Positions 1 to 10,223 of a stretch of DNA of 64,000 nt are shown one piece after another; the first letter of the stretch is position 1; every line of letters begins with the position of its first letter. Under the pieces are notes generated by a model. It did not search any database and was not told the origin of the DNA. It was given only the letters and a program-made list of their open reading frames with translations. The translations under genes were made by a program, and so were the position numbers. Source of the stretch: Chondrus crispus (taxonomy: Eukaryota > Rhodophyta > Florideophyceae > Gigartinales > Gigartinaceae); assembly GCF_000350225.1 (NCBI RefSeq), contig NW_005179288.1, forward strand, positions 1 through 64,000, in the 5' to 3' direction.

Positions 1-83
<83 letters not shown>
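1..83. repeat. (AG)n microsatellite
   Basis: An uninterrupted AG dinucleotide run of about 41 units starts at the window edge, so its full length is unknown. No gene is associated with it. Confidence 0.97.
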
Positions 84-87
<4 letters not shown>

Positions 88-180
88 TTCTTTTACGAAA
101 GGATAGTGTTGGATTTCGCTACTACATATACTGTGCACACCCCCCCCCACCTGTCTCCTGGCCAGGGGGCACTCCCTTTT

Positions 181-198
181 ACCACAGGTTATGGTCCC
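181..198 (+). other. Relic copia LTR end plus primer-binding site
   Basis: ACCACA is followed directly by GGTTATGGTCCC. The same junction (LTR end CACCACA, then GGTTATGG) is found at the 5' LTRs of copia elements A (16961/16962) and C (56715/56714), so this looks like the end of an otherwise lost copia LTR with its primer-binding site. No polyprotein follows; the next sequence is a tandem repeat. Confidence 0.45.
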
Positions 199-302
199 GT
201 GGCGCATCCTGCTGCGCACTGATGCTCAACACAAGTGATCGCGAGTTCAACTTTCAACGTTTTCCAAGATTTTCAACTGTACGGCGACTGTCAAGCACCC
301 CC

Positions 303-437
303 CTTACAGCACGCTCCAACACCAAGGCCTCTGCTACTCACCACCCTCTTACAGCACGCTCAAATACCAAGGCCTCTGCTGCTCATCATCCCCAAGCACG
401 CTCAAACACCACGGCCTCTGCTTCCTCACCACTTCCC
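303..437 (+). repeat. 45-bp tandem repeat, about three copies
   Basis: Three consecutive units of 45, about 42 and 45 bp share the core GCACGCTC, then A/C-rich sequence, then GGCCTCTGCT. Read in one frame each unit gives a short Ala-Arg-Ser-Asn-Thr motif, but no convincing gene contains it. It lies just outside the left end of the Harbinger element. Confidence 0.8.
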
Positions 438-492
438 CGCTTTCATTCACCTCACTACAAGTCAGATCGCGGCGACTGTTGGATTTCGCTAA

Positions 493-508
493 GAGCGTCC
501 ACAGCGGT
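493..508 (+). repeat. Harbinger left terminal inverted repeat
   Basis: GAGCGTCCACAGCGGT is matched perfectly in inverted orientation at 4775-4790. Similarity continues inward in part: GTCCAATCC at 516-524 matches an inverted motif near the right end. Confidence 0.9.
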
Positions 509-722
509 GGGAGGGGTCCAATCCATATTCTCCAAACGTGTAACGATTGCGTTGGTGCTTCAATCACGGTGGATTTCAGAGTCCAACTAAATTTAGAATG
601 GACCGCCTCCTTTTATATGGGCACCCCACCGGTCAGCACTACAACTTTACGGTGAGGTCCCACACTCACCTCCCACTACCTCTCCATCTTCGCAAGACCA
701 ACCACCAATACCAACCAATTGG

Positions 723-2141
723 TTGCTACTCGCAATGACTATGCCCACGAAGGGCACATTACGCCATATGCTCCACGATGACGCTTCGGACGAGCTTGAA
801 CTTGCCGCTGTCTTGTGGTACCAAATGCAAACTATGGCGGCGTTACAACTTCAGGACACAGCACAGCAAGCTGGCGGCCCTCGTACCGGCCGTCGCCCGA
901 ACGTCGCGCGTGACTTCCGCGCCGGTCATCGGCGTCTAATGCTAGACTACTTTTGGCCTGCCGCGGATTTGAGGCCCGACGGGTCTATGCAAAGGAGACC
1001 TGTGTACTACTCGGAACAGTTTGAGTGGCGCTTTCGCATGTGGCGCCCTCTATTTTATCGCATTTTTTCTCACGTTGTCATTCACAACCAGTTCTTGCGC
1101 CGTGGACTAAAACCAGATTGCACGGGAAAGTCTGGTGCTTCACTCTTGCAGAAGGTAGTCGCATCCTTACGGTATTTAGCATATGGCCCTCCTGCAGATA
1201 GTTTAGATGAATATCTTAGACTAGGAGGGACAACTACACTGCAGTCCATGAAACAATTTTGCTGGTCGGTCGTACAACAATTTGGTCCCCGTTATTTGCG
1301 CGCGCCCACCGCCACAGAACTTAACGAGATTGCCTCCTCGTTTGAAAAACTAGAATTCCCTGGCTGCATTGGGTGCTTGGATTGCGCGGGGTGGGATTGG
1401 GAGCAGTGCCCCAAAGCTTTGCAGGGCATAAATGTGGGGAAAGAAGGGAAGCCTGCGTTATGTATGGAAGTGATCTGCGACATGGACCTAAGAATTTGGC
1501 ATTTATGTTTCGGCTTTCCGGGCTCGATGAACGATCTTAATATTCTTAGTGTGAGTCCACACTTCGCAAATATTCTAAATGGGAGTTATCCCCCAATTGA
1601 TATACAGTATGTTATTGATGGAGAGGTGTTCACTTGGAGTTACTATTTAGTAGACGGTATATATCCAAAGTGGAAAATATTCGTCAGCACTGTGGCGAAC
1701 CCTTCTCATCGGAAAGAGAAGAGGTTTGCAGCTCTACAAGAAGCCGTACGAAAGAGTGTAGAACGTGTCTTCGGAGTATTATTTAAGCGTTTCCGCGTAT
1801 TAGCGGAGCCGTCTCGTTTATGGTTTAGTGAAGATATGGGGATTATTCTACAGGCCTGTGTCATTATTCATAACATGGTCGTCGAGGAGCGTAAGGATGG
1901 GTATATTGGGGATGGGGTCGGGGGAATTCGGGAGAGGCTCTACGAGCTGTTTGAAAGCGAGGGAGATGGAATTTCTAGGGCGGATAGTGCAGGGTCCGTA
2001 TGCCACAACCCCGAGTCGCAAATGCAAATATACGAGAGACTGAGCAACAACTATGGTACTGTTAACACGGACATAAAAAACCCAGCTGAACGAGCTCGGT
2101 TGGTGAACGCCTTGATTGATCAATTACACAAAAGGTCGTAG
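723..2141 (+). CDS. PIF/Harbinger DDE transposase
   Basis: A 472-residue RNase H-fold DDE transposase of the PIF/Harbinger (plant transposon protein, DDE_Tnp_4) family, expected to cut and paste the element in the nucleus with its Myb-like partner. The catalytic triad is visible as D220 in CLDCAGW, D311 in YYLVDGIYPKW and E347 in SVERVFGVL, a D-x90-D-x35-E spacing. The W-x-CP motif after the first Asp and the HNMVVE segment near residue 384 are also family hallmarks. Residues 1-90 are N-terminal and poorly conserved. Two nearby in-frame ATGs (723 and 738) make the start ambiguous. The ORF is intact and the length is normal. The partner gene at 3115-4371 is convergent. Confidence 0.93.
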   Translation: MLLAMTMPTKGTLRHMLHDDASDELELAAVLWYQMQTMAALQLQDTAQQAGGPRTGRRPNVARDFRAGHRRLMLDYFWPAADLRPDGSMQRRPVYYSEQFEWRFRMWRPLFYRIFSHVVIHNQFLRRGLKPDCTGKSGASLLQKVVASLRYLAYGPPADSLDEYLRLGGTTTLQSMKQFCWSVVQQFGPRYLRAPTATELNEIASSFEKLEFPGCIGCLDCAGWDWEQCPKALQGINVGKEGKPALCMEVICDMDLRIWHLCFGFPGSMNDLNILSVSPHFANILNGSYPPIDIQYVIDGEVFTWSYYLVDGIYPKWKIFVSTVANPSHRKEKRFAALQEAVRKSVERVFGVLFKRFRVLAEPSRLWFSEDMGIILQACVIIHNMVVEERKDGYIGDGVGGIRERLYELFESEGDGISRADSAGSVCHNPESQMQIYERLSNNYGTVNTDIKNPAERARLVNALIDQLHKRS

Positions 2142-2368
2142 TTTTTCTATGATAATTGATACGTTTATGGTGCACGGTAGTTGACGAACAATACATGTTC
2201 TAAACCTTTGCTTTTCTTTCTACGCTCTTCCTCAGACACTCCTCCCATCACCACCCTCCACCATCCCCTCCGTCCTTCCCTCCCTCCGCCTATTGAGCTG
2301 CACTGCACTCTGACGCGCCCCCATACCCAAACCAGCTCACGCCGCTGCCGCTTTATGACTTCTCTCAC

Positions 2369-3016
2369 ATGCCCGTCCCGGACGCCCTATTTCTCCTCTC
2401 GTCGCGCCGAGTTGGCATGCGTTCCGGCGACTTATTCAACTTGTGGAGTCACTTTTTCTTCGACTTTTTCGATTCCTTGCCCCCCCGCAACTTTACCCAG
2501 CTCCTTTCCGCGATAGGCGGCTCCATCCGTCTGCGCCTGGACACCGTTTCCCCCTGGCAATTCGAGCACACGGACCCCTCCCTGCTCTACAATTAGGTCT
2601 TCCGCCTCTCCTCTGGCATGCTCATGTGCGATTCCCGCGTCTTCGGTGCCGACCTATCGCTGGAAGGTACCGCTTCGGCTATCCATCTCATGCTACTGCG
2701 TCACCTGGCACCACGGCGGACCAGCGCGTTGACGTTACCCGCTCTTTTTTTTTCTACTTTCACACGTGCGACTTCCGCAGAACGCTCCCCGTTAATACCT
2801 TCATCCCACTCGACGCGCCAGCCACAAGTCCGAATTTCTCAGGCTATGGCCGACGTTTCTGGCTACATCACGGCTGCGGCTGCCGCCTCCGACGACCAAG
2901 ACGCGTCGGAACGACCCGGCCCGCCTATCGCAGTTTCCACACCTCATCTCCAAGCTGCACTCGCGGAACCCCAGCCTCTTAAGTTTCAATACAAATGGCC
3001 AAATAAAAATTGGTAG
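2369..3016 (+). pseudogene. Broken ORF inside the Harbinger element
   Basis: One reading frame runs from 2369 to 3016 with a single internal TAG at 2594-2596. It gives 75 residues before the stop and about 140 after it. The first part contains phenylalanine-rich runs and DLFNLWSHFFF, and the second has LSLEGTASAIHL and ends with an Ala-rich tail. I do not recognise the product. It may be a third element-encoded protein or a captured host fragment broken by one substitution. The flanking sequence is pyrimidine-rich, so chance openness cannot be ruled out. Confidence 0.35.
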
Positions 3017-3114
3017 ATGGTACAAGGAAAGGATATTTCGAGCTCGTGCGGGACCCATGATATTTATTTTGATAGTCAGGATTGTGGCCAAGGCAGACAC
3101 CCGACAAGATGTTA

Positions 3115-4371
3115 TCACTCAATAAGTTCCATCACGGATATCTTCTTTGAAGGGTTTTGATTAGACGTATTACCTGAAGAGTTTTTATCGTGCCCGCCGC
3201 AGGATTCAGACGATGTGGCGCTAATGAGAACATCTGGGGCCCTCCCTATCGCAGCTGTCACGCGAGCGTCGCTCCGCACTTTGTCCGCTCGAGTTGCATG
3301 GGTCTGTTCACCTTCGGCGTGGGGCACACATCGTTTTTTAAACGACGCCTGTCCTGGTGAATCGCTCTCCACTTGCAAGTCAACAGTCACCGTGTTCATA
3401 TTACAGCCTTGAATTGATGGCTTGACCCCCTTCACCCCGGCCAGCTCGGCGAGGACTTTCTGTTGTTCAAGTGAGCGAAATTGATTGAAGAGTTTCGGAT
3501 CTGTCCCCGGCATTTGAAACAGATTTATGCGGTAGTTTCTCTCTTCAACTTCAAGCAACCTCTCCGAGATGTCATTTCGCTTTTTGCTTTCATGTGCAAT
3601 TTTCTCTAATCCGTCCGCACCCTTATTCAAAGCGACGTTAGTCTTTGCAGTTTCTATAACATTCTTTGCACCCACCGGTCGTTGCTTTCGACCCGAACTA
3701 GTTATCCCACTCATTGGCTTCTTCTCATCCAAACATACTGGCCCTTGAAATCCATTCACATTGACGTCAAGTTTGACATCTTGTTCTTCATCCACATCAA
3801 TGTACACAGTTCGACTATTCGCGCTACCTTTGAAGTCAGGTATCTCCACTTCAGATGCCCTCATGGCATCCTTTGCAGCAGCAATAGCGTGGAGCGTCTT
3901 CTCCCAAAACGGCGTTTTCCTCAACCACAAATAGCAATTCAAGAACTTAAACGATTTACCGGGATTGGCCGGGTCATCCCCAAAAAACCGATACATATCC
4001 CTTCGTCCCTTCATTCCCACCTCAAGTATCTTGTTCTCGATTGCGGTTGCGGCACGAATAATGTCATTGTCGCTTGGATTTCCCGTCGGGTTGACAGAAT
4101 AAATTAACTGCACATGTTGCTCGAAACATAAACACTTCTTTTTGATAGCTTTGTACCTCTGCACTACAGCCTCTGATGTACGTCTCGTTGCCGATCCACT
4201 CCATCCTTTGGCCTCCATCTCAGTAATGAGACCTTCATACTCCTTGAGTACACGGGCTTCCAGCTTTGTCATTTTCTGGCTTATGCCACGCTTGGAGTCT
4301 TCAGATGATGCGACGTAGGCTTTACAAGAGCAGATGTTCTCTTCATTGCTCCATTTCAGCCCAGCACCCAT
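3115..4371 (-). CDS. Harbinger-associated Myb/trihelix-like DNA-binding protein
   Basis: A 418-residue protein convergent with the transposase. The N-terminus (KWSNEENICSCKAYV, then helices to about residue 90) resembles the Myb/SANT or trihelix domain of the second protein of PIF/Harbinger elements, which binds transposon ends and imports the transposase. Middle residues contain NPTGNPSDNDI and the aromatic cluster FKFLNCYLWLR. The C-terminal half is basic and charged, with a helical stretch (residues about 260-310) ending in PGTDPKLFNQFRSLE. A decayed relative at 57110-57884 preserves the same blocks in the same order, which supports the family call. The ORF is intact. Confidence 0.8.
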   Translation of the reverse strand: MGAGLKWSNEENICSCKAYVASSEDSKRGISQKMTKLEARVLKEYEGLITEMEAKGWSGSATRRTSEAVVQRYKAIKKKCLCFEQHVQLIYSVNPTGNPSDNDIIRAATAIENKILEVGMKGRRDMYRFFGDDPANPGKSFKFLNCYLWLRKTPFWEKTLHAIAAAKDAMRASEVEIPDFKGSANSRTVYIDVDEEQDVKLDVNVNGFQGPVCLDEKKPMSGITSSGRKQRPVGAKNVIETAKTNVALNKGADGLEKIAHESKKRNDISERLLEVEERNYRINLFQMPGTDPKLFNQFRSLEQQKVLAELAGVKGVKPSIQGCNMNTVTVDLQVESDSPGQASFKKRCVPHAEGEQTHATRADKVRSDARVTAAIGRAPDVLISATSSESCGGHDKNSSGNTSNQNPSKKISVMELIE

Positions 4372-4614
4372 TGCGAAAGATCACGATTGTCCTTAGAAAT
4401 ATGGATGTGTATTATGTTGCTGAAGGGTGTTCACGATGTGTCGCGAAAAGTCGATACGGAATTATTACGATGGAGGTTTCTGCAGGTACAATGGTAACAA
4501 AGGGTTTGCTTTCGTTCGTTTTTGGCGCGAAGGTCATGTCGTCGGGGCGGTTCGTGGGATCGGGATTCCAGGACACAGAAGCGGGACTCACGTTTCGATT
4601 TCTGTTTGAAATTG

Positions 4615-4774
4615 AATTGGACCTGCGTATTTTGGGGTCCAATCTGGCATTGTTTGGACCTCAAAATCAGGATGTCCAATCCAATTTCATTTTTTGGATT
4701 GGGACTCTTTTCACCGGTGGGGCTTGAAATTGTGCAATACAGTCCAAATTTTGGATTGGACTCGATTTTTTACT
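4615..4774. repeat. Subterminal TTGGATTGGAC-type motifs of Harbinger
   Basis: The 160 bp inside the right terminal repeat hold several copies, in both orientations, of TTGGAC / GTCCAATCC / TTGGATTGG (for example 4674-4682, 4693-4704 and 4740-4763). The left end has a match at 516-524. Such clustered subterminal motifs are typical binding sites for the Myb-like partner; that role is inferred. Confidence 0.6.
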
Positions 4775-4790
4775 ACCGCTGTGGACGCTC
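4775..4790 (-). repeat. Harbinger right terminal inverted repeat
   Basis: ACCGCTGTGGACGCTC is the exact reverse complement of 493-508. It is followed by TTA, the expected TWA-type target trinucleotide. Confidence 0.9.
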
Positions 4791-5091
4791 TTACCCTTCC
4801 CCTGGGGCTCAAATCGGGACAAAAGTTCAAATCTGGACAAATCAAGGCCAAACCACATATCATCCAGGTAGGCTAGATATCCCCCTCTCTTCAATGAACA
4901 AGTGTGCTTGCCTCAATGGAAGGATATTGGCGTTCAATTCAAACAAGTTCCCGCCCTTTTGGCTACGAAATTCGCCATACACACAAAAACATCGCCCGAA
5001 ACTTGAGACCCTTTGCCACATCCACATCTACAAGCATATACCGAGCAATTCTGAGTTCGATAACACACAGTTGCAACCAAAGTCGCTCTCT

Positions 5092-6997
5092 ATGCGTCAG
5101 CAGATCCTACGAATACAGCGCAGAAAGAAGCGCCAGAAGCAGGCACTTGAATCGACGCACCAAGCTCTCAACCTGCTTCGCAGAACTCACCACCCGATTC
5201 GCAAAATTGCAACCATGACCGGGATTTCCAAAACAGCAGTCGGATACTTGAAAGAGCGGCTTCGGGCTGACACAAGCTTTTGTGTATCTGCGGATCCCTG
5301 TAGAGCTCCGGACTGCACCACAGTTTTGACATTGGAGGAGGAAAAAATGGTAGTGGAGCGACTTGTTGTCGCGGCCAATCGTGGATTCGCTGTTCATATC
5401 GATGGCGTCAAAACTGTGATTTCACGCATAGCTGCCGACGGACGCAAGGGATGGAAACATTGAGTGCCGTCCGATGACGCCATACGGTCGTTTCGGGCCA
5501 GAAATAGAGATATCACCTATCGTAATTGTGAGAACAAAGATGCAGCTAAGCTCAAAGGTGAAAAATATTACCATGTGAAGCGCTACTTTGACATTTTAAC
5601 TGAGCTCAACAGCAAGCACCCGGGTATAATGTTAGATGGAGACCGAATCTGGAACGTTGATGAAACGTCTATTGACTCTACTTTCGGTCGGAAAATCAAG
5701 GTTTTTGGATCATCAGGCACGCACCATGGTGGATTCAGAAGCTCTGCATGCACTGCAGGTTCTGGAAGACATATCACGGCAGTGGTTGCTGTCTCAACTT
5801 CTGGGAGGAAGGCACCGCCGTTTTTTATCGTGGCCGGAAAACATGTTATGAGCAACTGGCTTAGGCCGCTTCCATCGCAGTACGTCAAATCTGGAGGCCA
5901 CTTAGAGAAGTATGGTAAACCAAGTTGGTTTCCGTTGGGCGGTGTCATGAAATGCAGCGAAAACGGGAGTATGGAAATGGATATTCTAGTTGCATTTGTT
6001 CAACATTTGAACAATTATGTTCGTTCTATTCTACCCAGGGATTTGCACTACATTTTTATCATTGGATGGTCACGCGTCCAGGAGAGGAACCAGGTGGCTG
6101 GAGGTCTGTCTAGAAAACAGGTGTGAAGTTGTCCAATCACCGTCAAACACGACCCACTTCCTGCAGCCCTGCGATCAGCAGGTTAACAAAACCTTTCAAA
6201 AATCTGTACGCTCCATGACGGATGATTGCAGTAAGCATGCACGGGCAACACGAGGGGCGTTCAGTTGAATCTCTTGTGCGGTGTGCATGGCTTCGATAGC
6301 ATTCGTGTCTCCGACATTAGGGAATCTTTTAAGAATGTCGGTATCTTCCCGTTTCAGCCTACATCTGCTGATTTGTTTCGCAGTTCAAAGCGAAATGTGC
6401 GTGAGCAAGCTGCGCATCGAGCTTCTCAAATATCAAATTCTGGATCTGGAGACAGGGTGGGGGTTTTGCAGGAGCGTAAAACAGACAAGGAAACTTTTTC
6501 TTTGATTTCTAAAATTGTGAATCAAGTTGGCGTTGGGAAGGAGAATCCTTACAGAGCGCTACAGCAAGTAAGTGTTGTCCTGAGAAATAGGGAGACTGTG
6601 AACTCCATTCCACAAAGTGCAATAAGCGCACAATCATCTAGCACAGAAGTCAGTAACAATAAAGATAAGAACGTTGCATTGATGTGCGGCGCCCCTGCAT
6701 AATGCCTAACTATTGGTGAGTCTTTGAAACGACGGATGCTCAAGGCAGAGGAAGATGAAGCTGCCAGACAAGATAAAAATTAAGCGTGCTGAGGCTGATG
6801 CAGCACGTGAGGCTGCCGTAGAGATCAAACTCCAAAAAAAGTTTGACAAGGAGAGAGTGGGAGAGATGAAGCGCATTGAAGCGGAGAGGAAGAATTCTTG
6901 CAAAGAAAACAAGCGCATTTCGGTGGCCGAATTCCGCTCAGTATTGACATGCACGCCCATTGTGCAACATGGCTCTTCCTCGAAATCACGTAAGTGA
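5092..6997 (+). pseudogene. Decayed pogo/Tigger-type transposase
   Basis: Remnant of a Tc1/mariner-superfamily pogo/Tigger/jerky-type transposase. It starts at 5092 with a basic N-terminus and a helix-turn-helix (IRKIATMTGISKTAVGYL). An in-frame TGA at 5461-5463 falls where a Trp is expected. The DDE core shows the first Asp in WNVDETSID (about 5650-5676). The second Asp (LSLDGHASR, about 6056-6082) is in another frame. The following NTTHFLQPCDQ motif is typical of DDE_1 transposases. Another frame change near 6265 leads to the C-terminal SFKNVGIFPFQP segment, and a charged coiled tail runs to 6997. At least one stop and two or three frameshifts make it non-functional. No terminal repeats were found. 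Confidence 0.85.
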
Positions 6998-7830
6998 AGT
7001 CGTTCGCTGCTTTTTGCGCGCCGAAACAATGCGAAGTTGGTCATTGGCATTCTGTCGGAGGTGCTGGGGAAGGCTTTTTCAGGGGAATTTTCTGTCCACA
7101 ATTAACCTGATTGAATCGTTAACGGTCTTCTTGAACAGCCAAACGTTTTTGATTGTGAGTGCCTCGGTGTTCCTCTCGACGAAAAAAACCACACGTCACG
7201 CGTCCAAGGACACAGGAAGCAAGCGATTGGAGGTACTTTGGGGCAACATCAGGCTAGATTTAGACGTTTTTTAATTAAATGTTTGAAACTTGTCCAGATT
7301 TGGGCCCCGGGGAAGGGTACACCTCACCCACCAAATGTGCCCTGACCAGTATTCAACTCCGAGCACTCTTTGAACTGCAGAGTGTTGCCACCGCACTCTC
7401 TATTTCTCCTTATCAAAGCGTGTTCGGAAGGGCTCCAAACGAGCTGGTCTTATCTGTGTCATTTTACGTCCTCCTTGTACGAGCATGACGCGTAGTTTGA
7501 GTGCCCAAACTTTGTAGATCGCATGCACAGTGACCCTTCGTTTTTCGGTCGCCGAAAGTAGCTTAAGATCAACAGGATATCGTGTGGTTCTCACATGAAC
7601 TTTAAGACATATGAGTACGGATTGCGGATGGGGTGGACAGGATGTTCTTCCGAGAAAAAAGTTATGGGATGTTCCTCGTGGGGTTGTTCTGACAGTATTT
7701 AGCGTGATTTGGTGGGGGATGTTTCTGTGCCGGGATATACTTTATCTGTTCTACAACTTCAAAAAATTGCTGTCGAGGGAGAGGCTGCCTAGCGTATGTC
7801 ATCTCTCCGAACGAAAATCTACCCACGCGA
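6998..7830. other. No gene seen; possible integrase scrap
   Basis: No convincing gene. A short + strand frame at 7279-7488 contains SISPYQSVFGRAPNE, which resembles the region just after a retroviral-type integrase core (SPYxxVFGRxPN). It is isolated and degraded, and this call is weak. Confidence 0.3.
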
Positions 7831-8695
7831 TCTATCATTCAAAAAATTGTGGCGAGGAGAGATCTTGCCTTGAGACTGCATTGGAGATATTTGAAGAACG
7901 TTGCGATAAGAGGGGAAGTGGAACGGACCCATTCAGTGGTCTATAGGGAATTATTTCTCTCTGCAAAGACTGTCAGTGATGTACTTCCACAAATTCTTAC
8001 AGACACTATGCGAGACAATGTGCAGAAAGTTCATTTCAAGGTTTAGCTCTGCATCGAAAACAGTGACGCCATCGCTTTATTCACTCTGGGTACTCACCTC
8101 ATGCATTACTGTAGAGCTGTTTGCAGACGCTCTCAATGAAAGTGGAGTAATGCCTGTTTACTGGAATCAAGAATACGATGATCATGTGTTTGGGTCGCTG
8201 GGTGCTTGGGAAGATATTGAAGGAAGGGTTGAGGGTGCACGTGGAAATCCTCCATTCGAGAGGAAGTTTCTCCAAAGAATGGTAACGCAATTTGACAACG
8301 GTGCTAGAGGAAGCTCCCCGTATTGCCGTTGTGTTTTGTTGCCACTATCAGGAAGGTACGGATTGGTTGATAGGACTTCCGGACTATCTTCACAAGGAAA
8401 CCCCGGTTCTCTTTCATTTAGAAAGCAGGAAGGCTACTTTACCTCTAGGGCTTTGAAAGTGTACCACGGTTTTCAGGAGCTGGGTCTATTTATATGGCGT
8501 AATCGTTCGTCTATGGAGAGGTATCCTCCTCCGAAGGATGTAGAGCTTCTGTATCTACATTGGGTTGCAGTTGCGTGTTGCAATCCATCACAAGTTAAAG
8601 TGAACGTCGAGGCAATGCAGATAGCATTTCCACCTCCTCCTCGACAAGCTTGTAATAAGTTGGACTTGTTTATGAAATATACAATGTGTGAGTAG
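7831..8695 (+). pseudogene. PCIF1-like adenine N6-methyltransferase
   Basis: The 239-residue frame 7976-8695 matches the catalytic region of PCIF1/CAPAM-type methyltransferases, which methylate N6 of adenosine at the mRNA cap in animals. The signature block is YDDHVFGSLGAWED, then the catalytic NPPF (residues 91-94), then a helix and CRCVLLPL. The sequence before about 8110 is in a different frame: 7831-8045 gives helices (RRDLALRLHWRYLKN...) fitting the upstream helical domain. So either a small intron or a frameshift lies near 8045-8110. It converges on the XPG-like gene. Its substrate, DNA or RNA, cannot be told from sequence. Confidence 0.7.
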
Positions 8696-8747
8696 AACCT
8701 GTGCGACGTCTAGTTTGTTTCAGTTTATTAATTCTCGTCAATTATCA

Positions 8748-10223
8748 TTAGTCCAATATGTTGAGTATTTCTGCTAGATCGTTTTCTGACGTGTCCGGTG
8801 CCAACAAATGTATAATGCTTTTCTCAGCAAGACCTGCTACAGCTGTGTGGGTTGATTCATCTGTAGGTTCCCCATAGTTTTCGTCACCATTTGCAACATC
8901 TTCACTATCTGCTCTGTGCATGACTTCCATGGCGCCTATAGGCATCTCGGTGACCCTATTTTGACATTTAAGGAAATTGCATTCGCATCCAATACACCCA
9001 ACCCCGCGCTTGAGACATGAGCACTGCCTCGTGCTACAGCCTTGATTACACTTACACCTTGCTGTTAACGCTTTCATTTTCTTACTAATTGCGTCAATAT
9101 CTTCTTCCCTTTCGAGCAGTAGAGCCCCGTCACTCATAAAGCCCGATGCGGAGTCGCAGCCGCCAATCGTTTCTGGTGATAAATCTTCATTGCATGCTTT
9201 AAGCCAGTACTTGAAGATAATGTGTCTCACTCGGTTTGCCTGATGTATGATGTGCTCTGGCGGGGGGACTAGTTCTTGTAACGATTTTGCCCGATCTGCA
9301 ACAAACTTTCTAATATCAAGGCACCATTCCTCGGACCCAACTTCATGTTCGCTAATGAACAAAGCCTTCATTCGACGCTGCATCTCATCTTCACTCAAAC
9401 CCTCTGACCTCCACTGCTCATGCAGTATACCATTTTGTCGATAGTCTACGAATTTTCTAAACCCGTACTTCTCCAAGTAAGCAAATAAAACCAACAATTG
9501 CAATGAATTTGTTCCGATTTCAACATCACCCTTCTTGAGAAATTCGATTTGTCTAGCACAAGTACGTAGATAGTGCACATGTGAAACCCCGAATGTACCC
9601 GCAGGGAAGTCGCACCCAGCCATTACATAAGCACTTGCAAACATGACCCGACTCATTCCGTTTCGCTCTAGCTCGGTTCGAAGCCCGTCAATATTAATAA
9701 TGCTTTCACCAAGAACGTGAATTATTTTCATGTTGCGCATGCATTCTGCCCGAGCTAAAATGACCGTGACGTCAGTGTCCTTCGAAACAACGACGCACCC
9801 ACTTTGAGCTGACGAACCTGCTACTTGCAGACTACTTGCAGTGAGAGTAGGTGCAACAAATTTTTTGAAAGCTGCAATGAATCTAGTTTCAGACTCTCCA
9901 TGTGTTATTGCCACGTTATCAATGCGGAGTCCAGAACTCCTCGACAAAACAAATACTCTATTCCTCGGCACCCCCAGTGATGCGTTCTCATGTCCTAGAC
10001 CTTCCGTTTCCCGCAACACTAATGTCTCTGAAGCAATGACTGTCGCCATGTCAGCTTTTTCTGAGCACGAATCCACTGTGGTGGCAAAAATGGACTGTGT
10101 TTTTCGCTTCAAAGACACCTCCCCACATCTCGTGGGGATTGGCATGTTTCGTCGTTTGTAGAGATGTCTGGGATTATGTCCCTTGCTTTCATTCCAATGC
10201 ACACTGGGTCGATAGAGAAGCAT
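8748..10223 (-). CDS. XPG/FEN1-like nuclease with C-terminal CXC zinc domain
   Basis: A 491-residue protein. Acidic residues in FEN1/XPG order are visible: E110 and E112 (HGESETRF), D149 and D151 (SKDTDVTV) and D205 (AGCDFPAG). These fit a metal-dependent structure-specific nuclease core at about residues 85-260. Residues 390-421 form a cysteine-dense Tesmin/TSO1-like CXC domain (pattern CKC, CST, CSC, CECN, KCQN), probably zinc-binding and DNA-binding. An acidic tail follows. The conventional N-terminus is missing; a second - strand frame at 10342-10109 (CGAAAGMELAEEYERN...) could supply it, implying a frameshift near 10150-10170. It lies downstream of the transposase and converges on the PCIF1-like gene. 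Confidence 0.7.
   Translation of the reverse strand: MLLYRPSVHWNESKGHNPRHLYKRRNMPIPTRCGEVSLKRKTQSIFATTVDSCSEKADMATVIASETLVLRETEGLGHENASLGVPRNRVFVLSRSSGLRIDNVAITHGESETRFIAAFKKFVAPTLTASSLQVAGSSAQSGCVVVSKDTDVTVILARAECMRNMKIIHVLGESIINIDGLRTELERNGMSRVMFASAYVMAGCDFPAGTFGVSHVHYLRTCARQIEFLKKGDVEIGTNSLQLLVLFAYLEKYGFRKFVDYRQNGILHEQWRSEGLSEDEMQRRMKALFISEHEVGSEEWCLDIRKFVADRAKSLQELVPPPEHIIHQANRVRHIIFKYWLKACNEDLSPETIGGCDSASGFMSDGALLLEREEDIDAISKKMKALTARCKCNQGCSTRQCSCLKRGVGCIGCECNFLKCQNRVTEMPIGAMEVMHRADSEDVANGDENYGEPTDESTHTAVAGLAEKSIIHLLAPDTSENDLAEILNILD

Larger units (their letters stand above)
493..4790 (+). mobile_element. PIF/Harbinger DNA transposon, about 4.3 kb
   Basis: Perfect 16-bp terminal inverted repeats (GAGCGTCCACAGCGGT) bound a DDE transposase gene on + and a divergently coded Myb/trihelix-like gene on -, the standard two-gene layout of PIF/Harbinger. 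The flanking trinucleotides are TAA (490-492) and TTA (4791-4793). Both fit the TWA target preference of the superfamily, but they differ at the middle base. Subterminal GTCCAATCC/TTGGATTGGAC motifs are frequent near the right end and present at the left end (516-524). Both main ORFs are open, so the copy may be young. A broken third ORF lies between them. Confidence 0.9.

Noticed and set aside
187..255. Possible tRNA gene after the relic primer-binding site (GTTCAAC-like segment)
   Set aside because: No paired acceptor or D stems; the start is explained by the copia LTR/primer-binding-site junction.
2443..2982. 179-residue Pro/Arg-rich + strand ORF
   Set aside because: Overlaps the broken 2369-3016 frame, has low-complexity composition and no motif; likely a pyrimidine-rich shadow frame.
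8038..8110. GT...AG intron (GTTTAG...CTGTAG) in the PCIF1-like gene
   Set aside because: Splicing at these sites does not restore the downstream frame, so a frameshift or other sites are needed.
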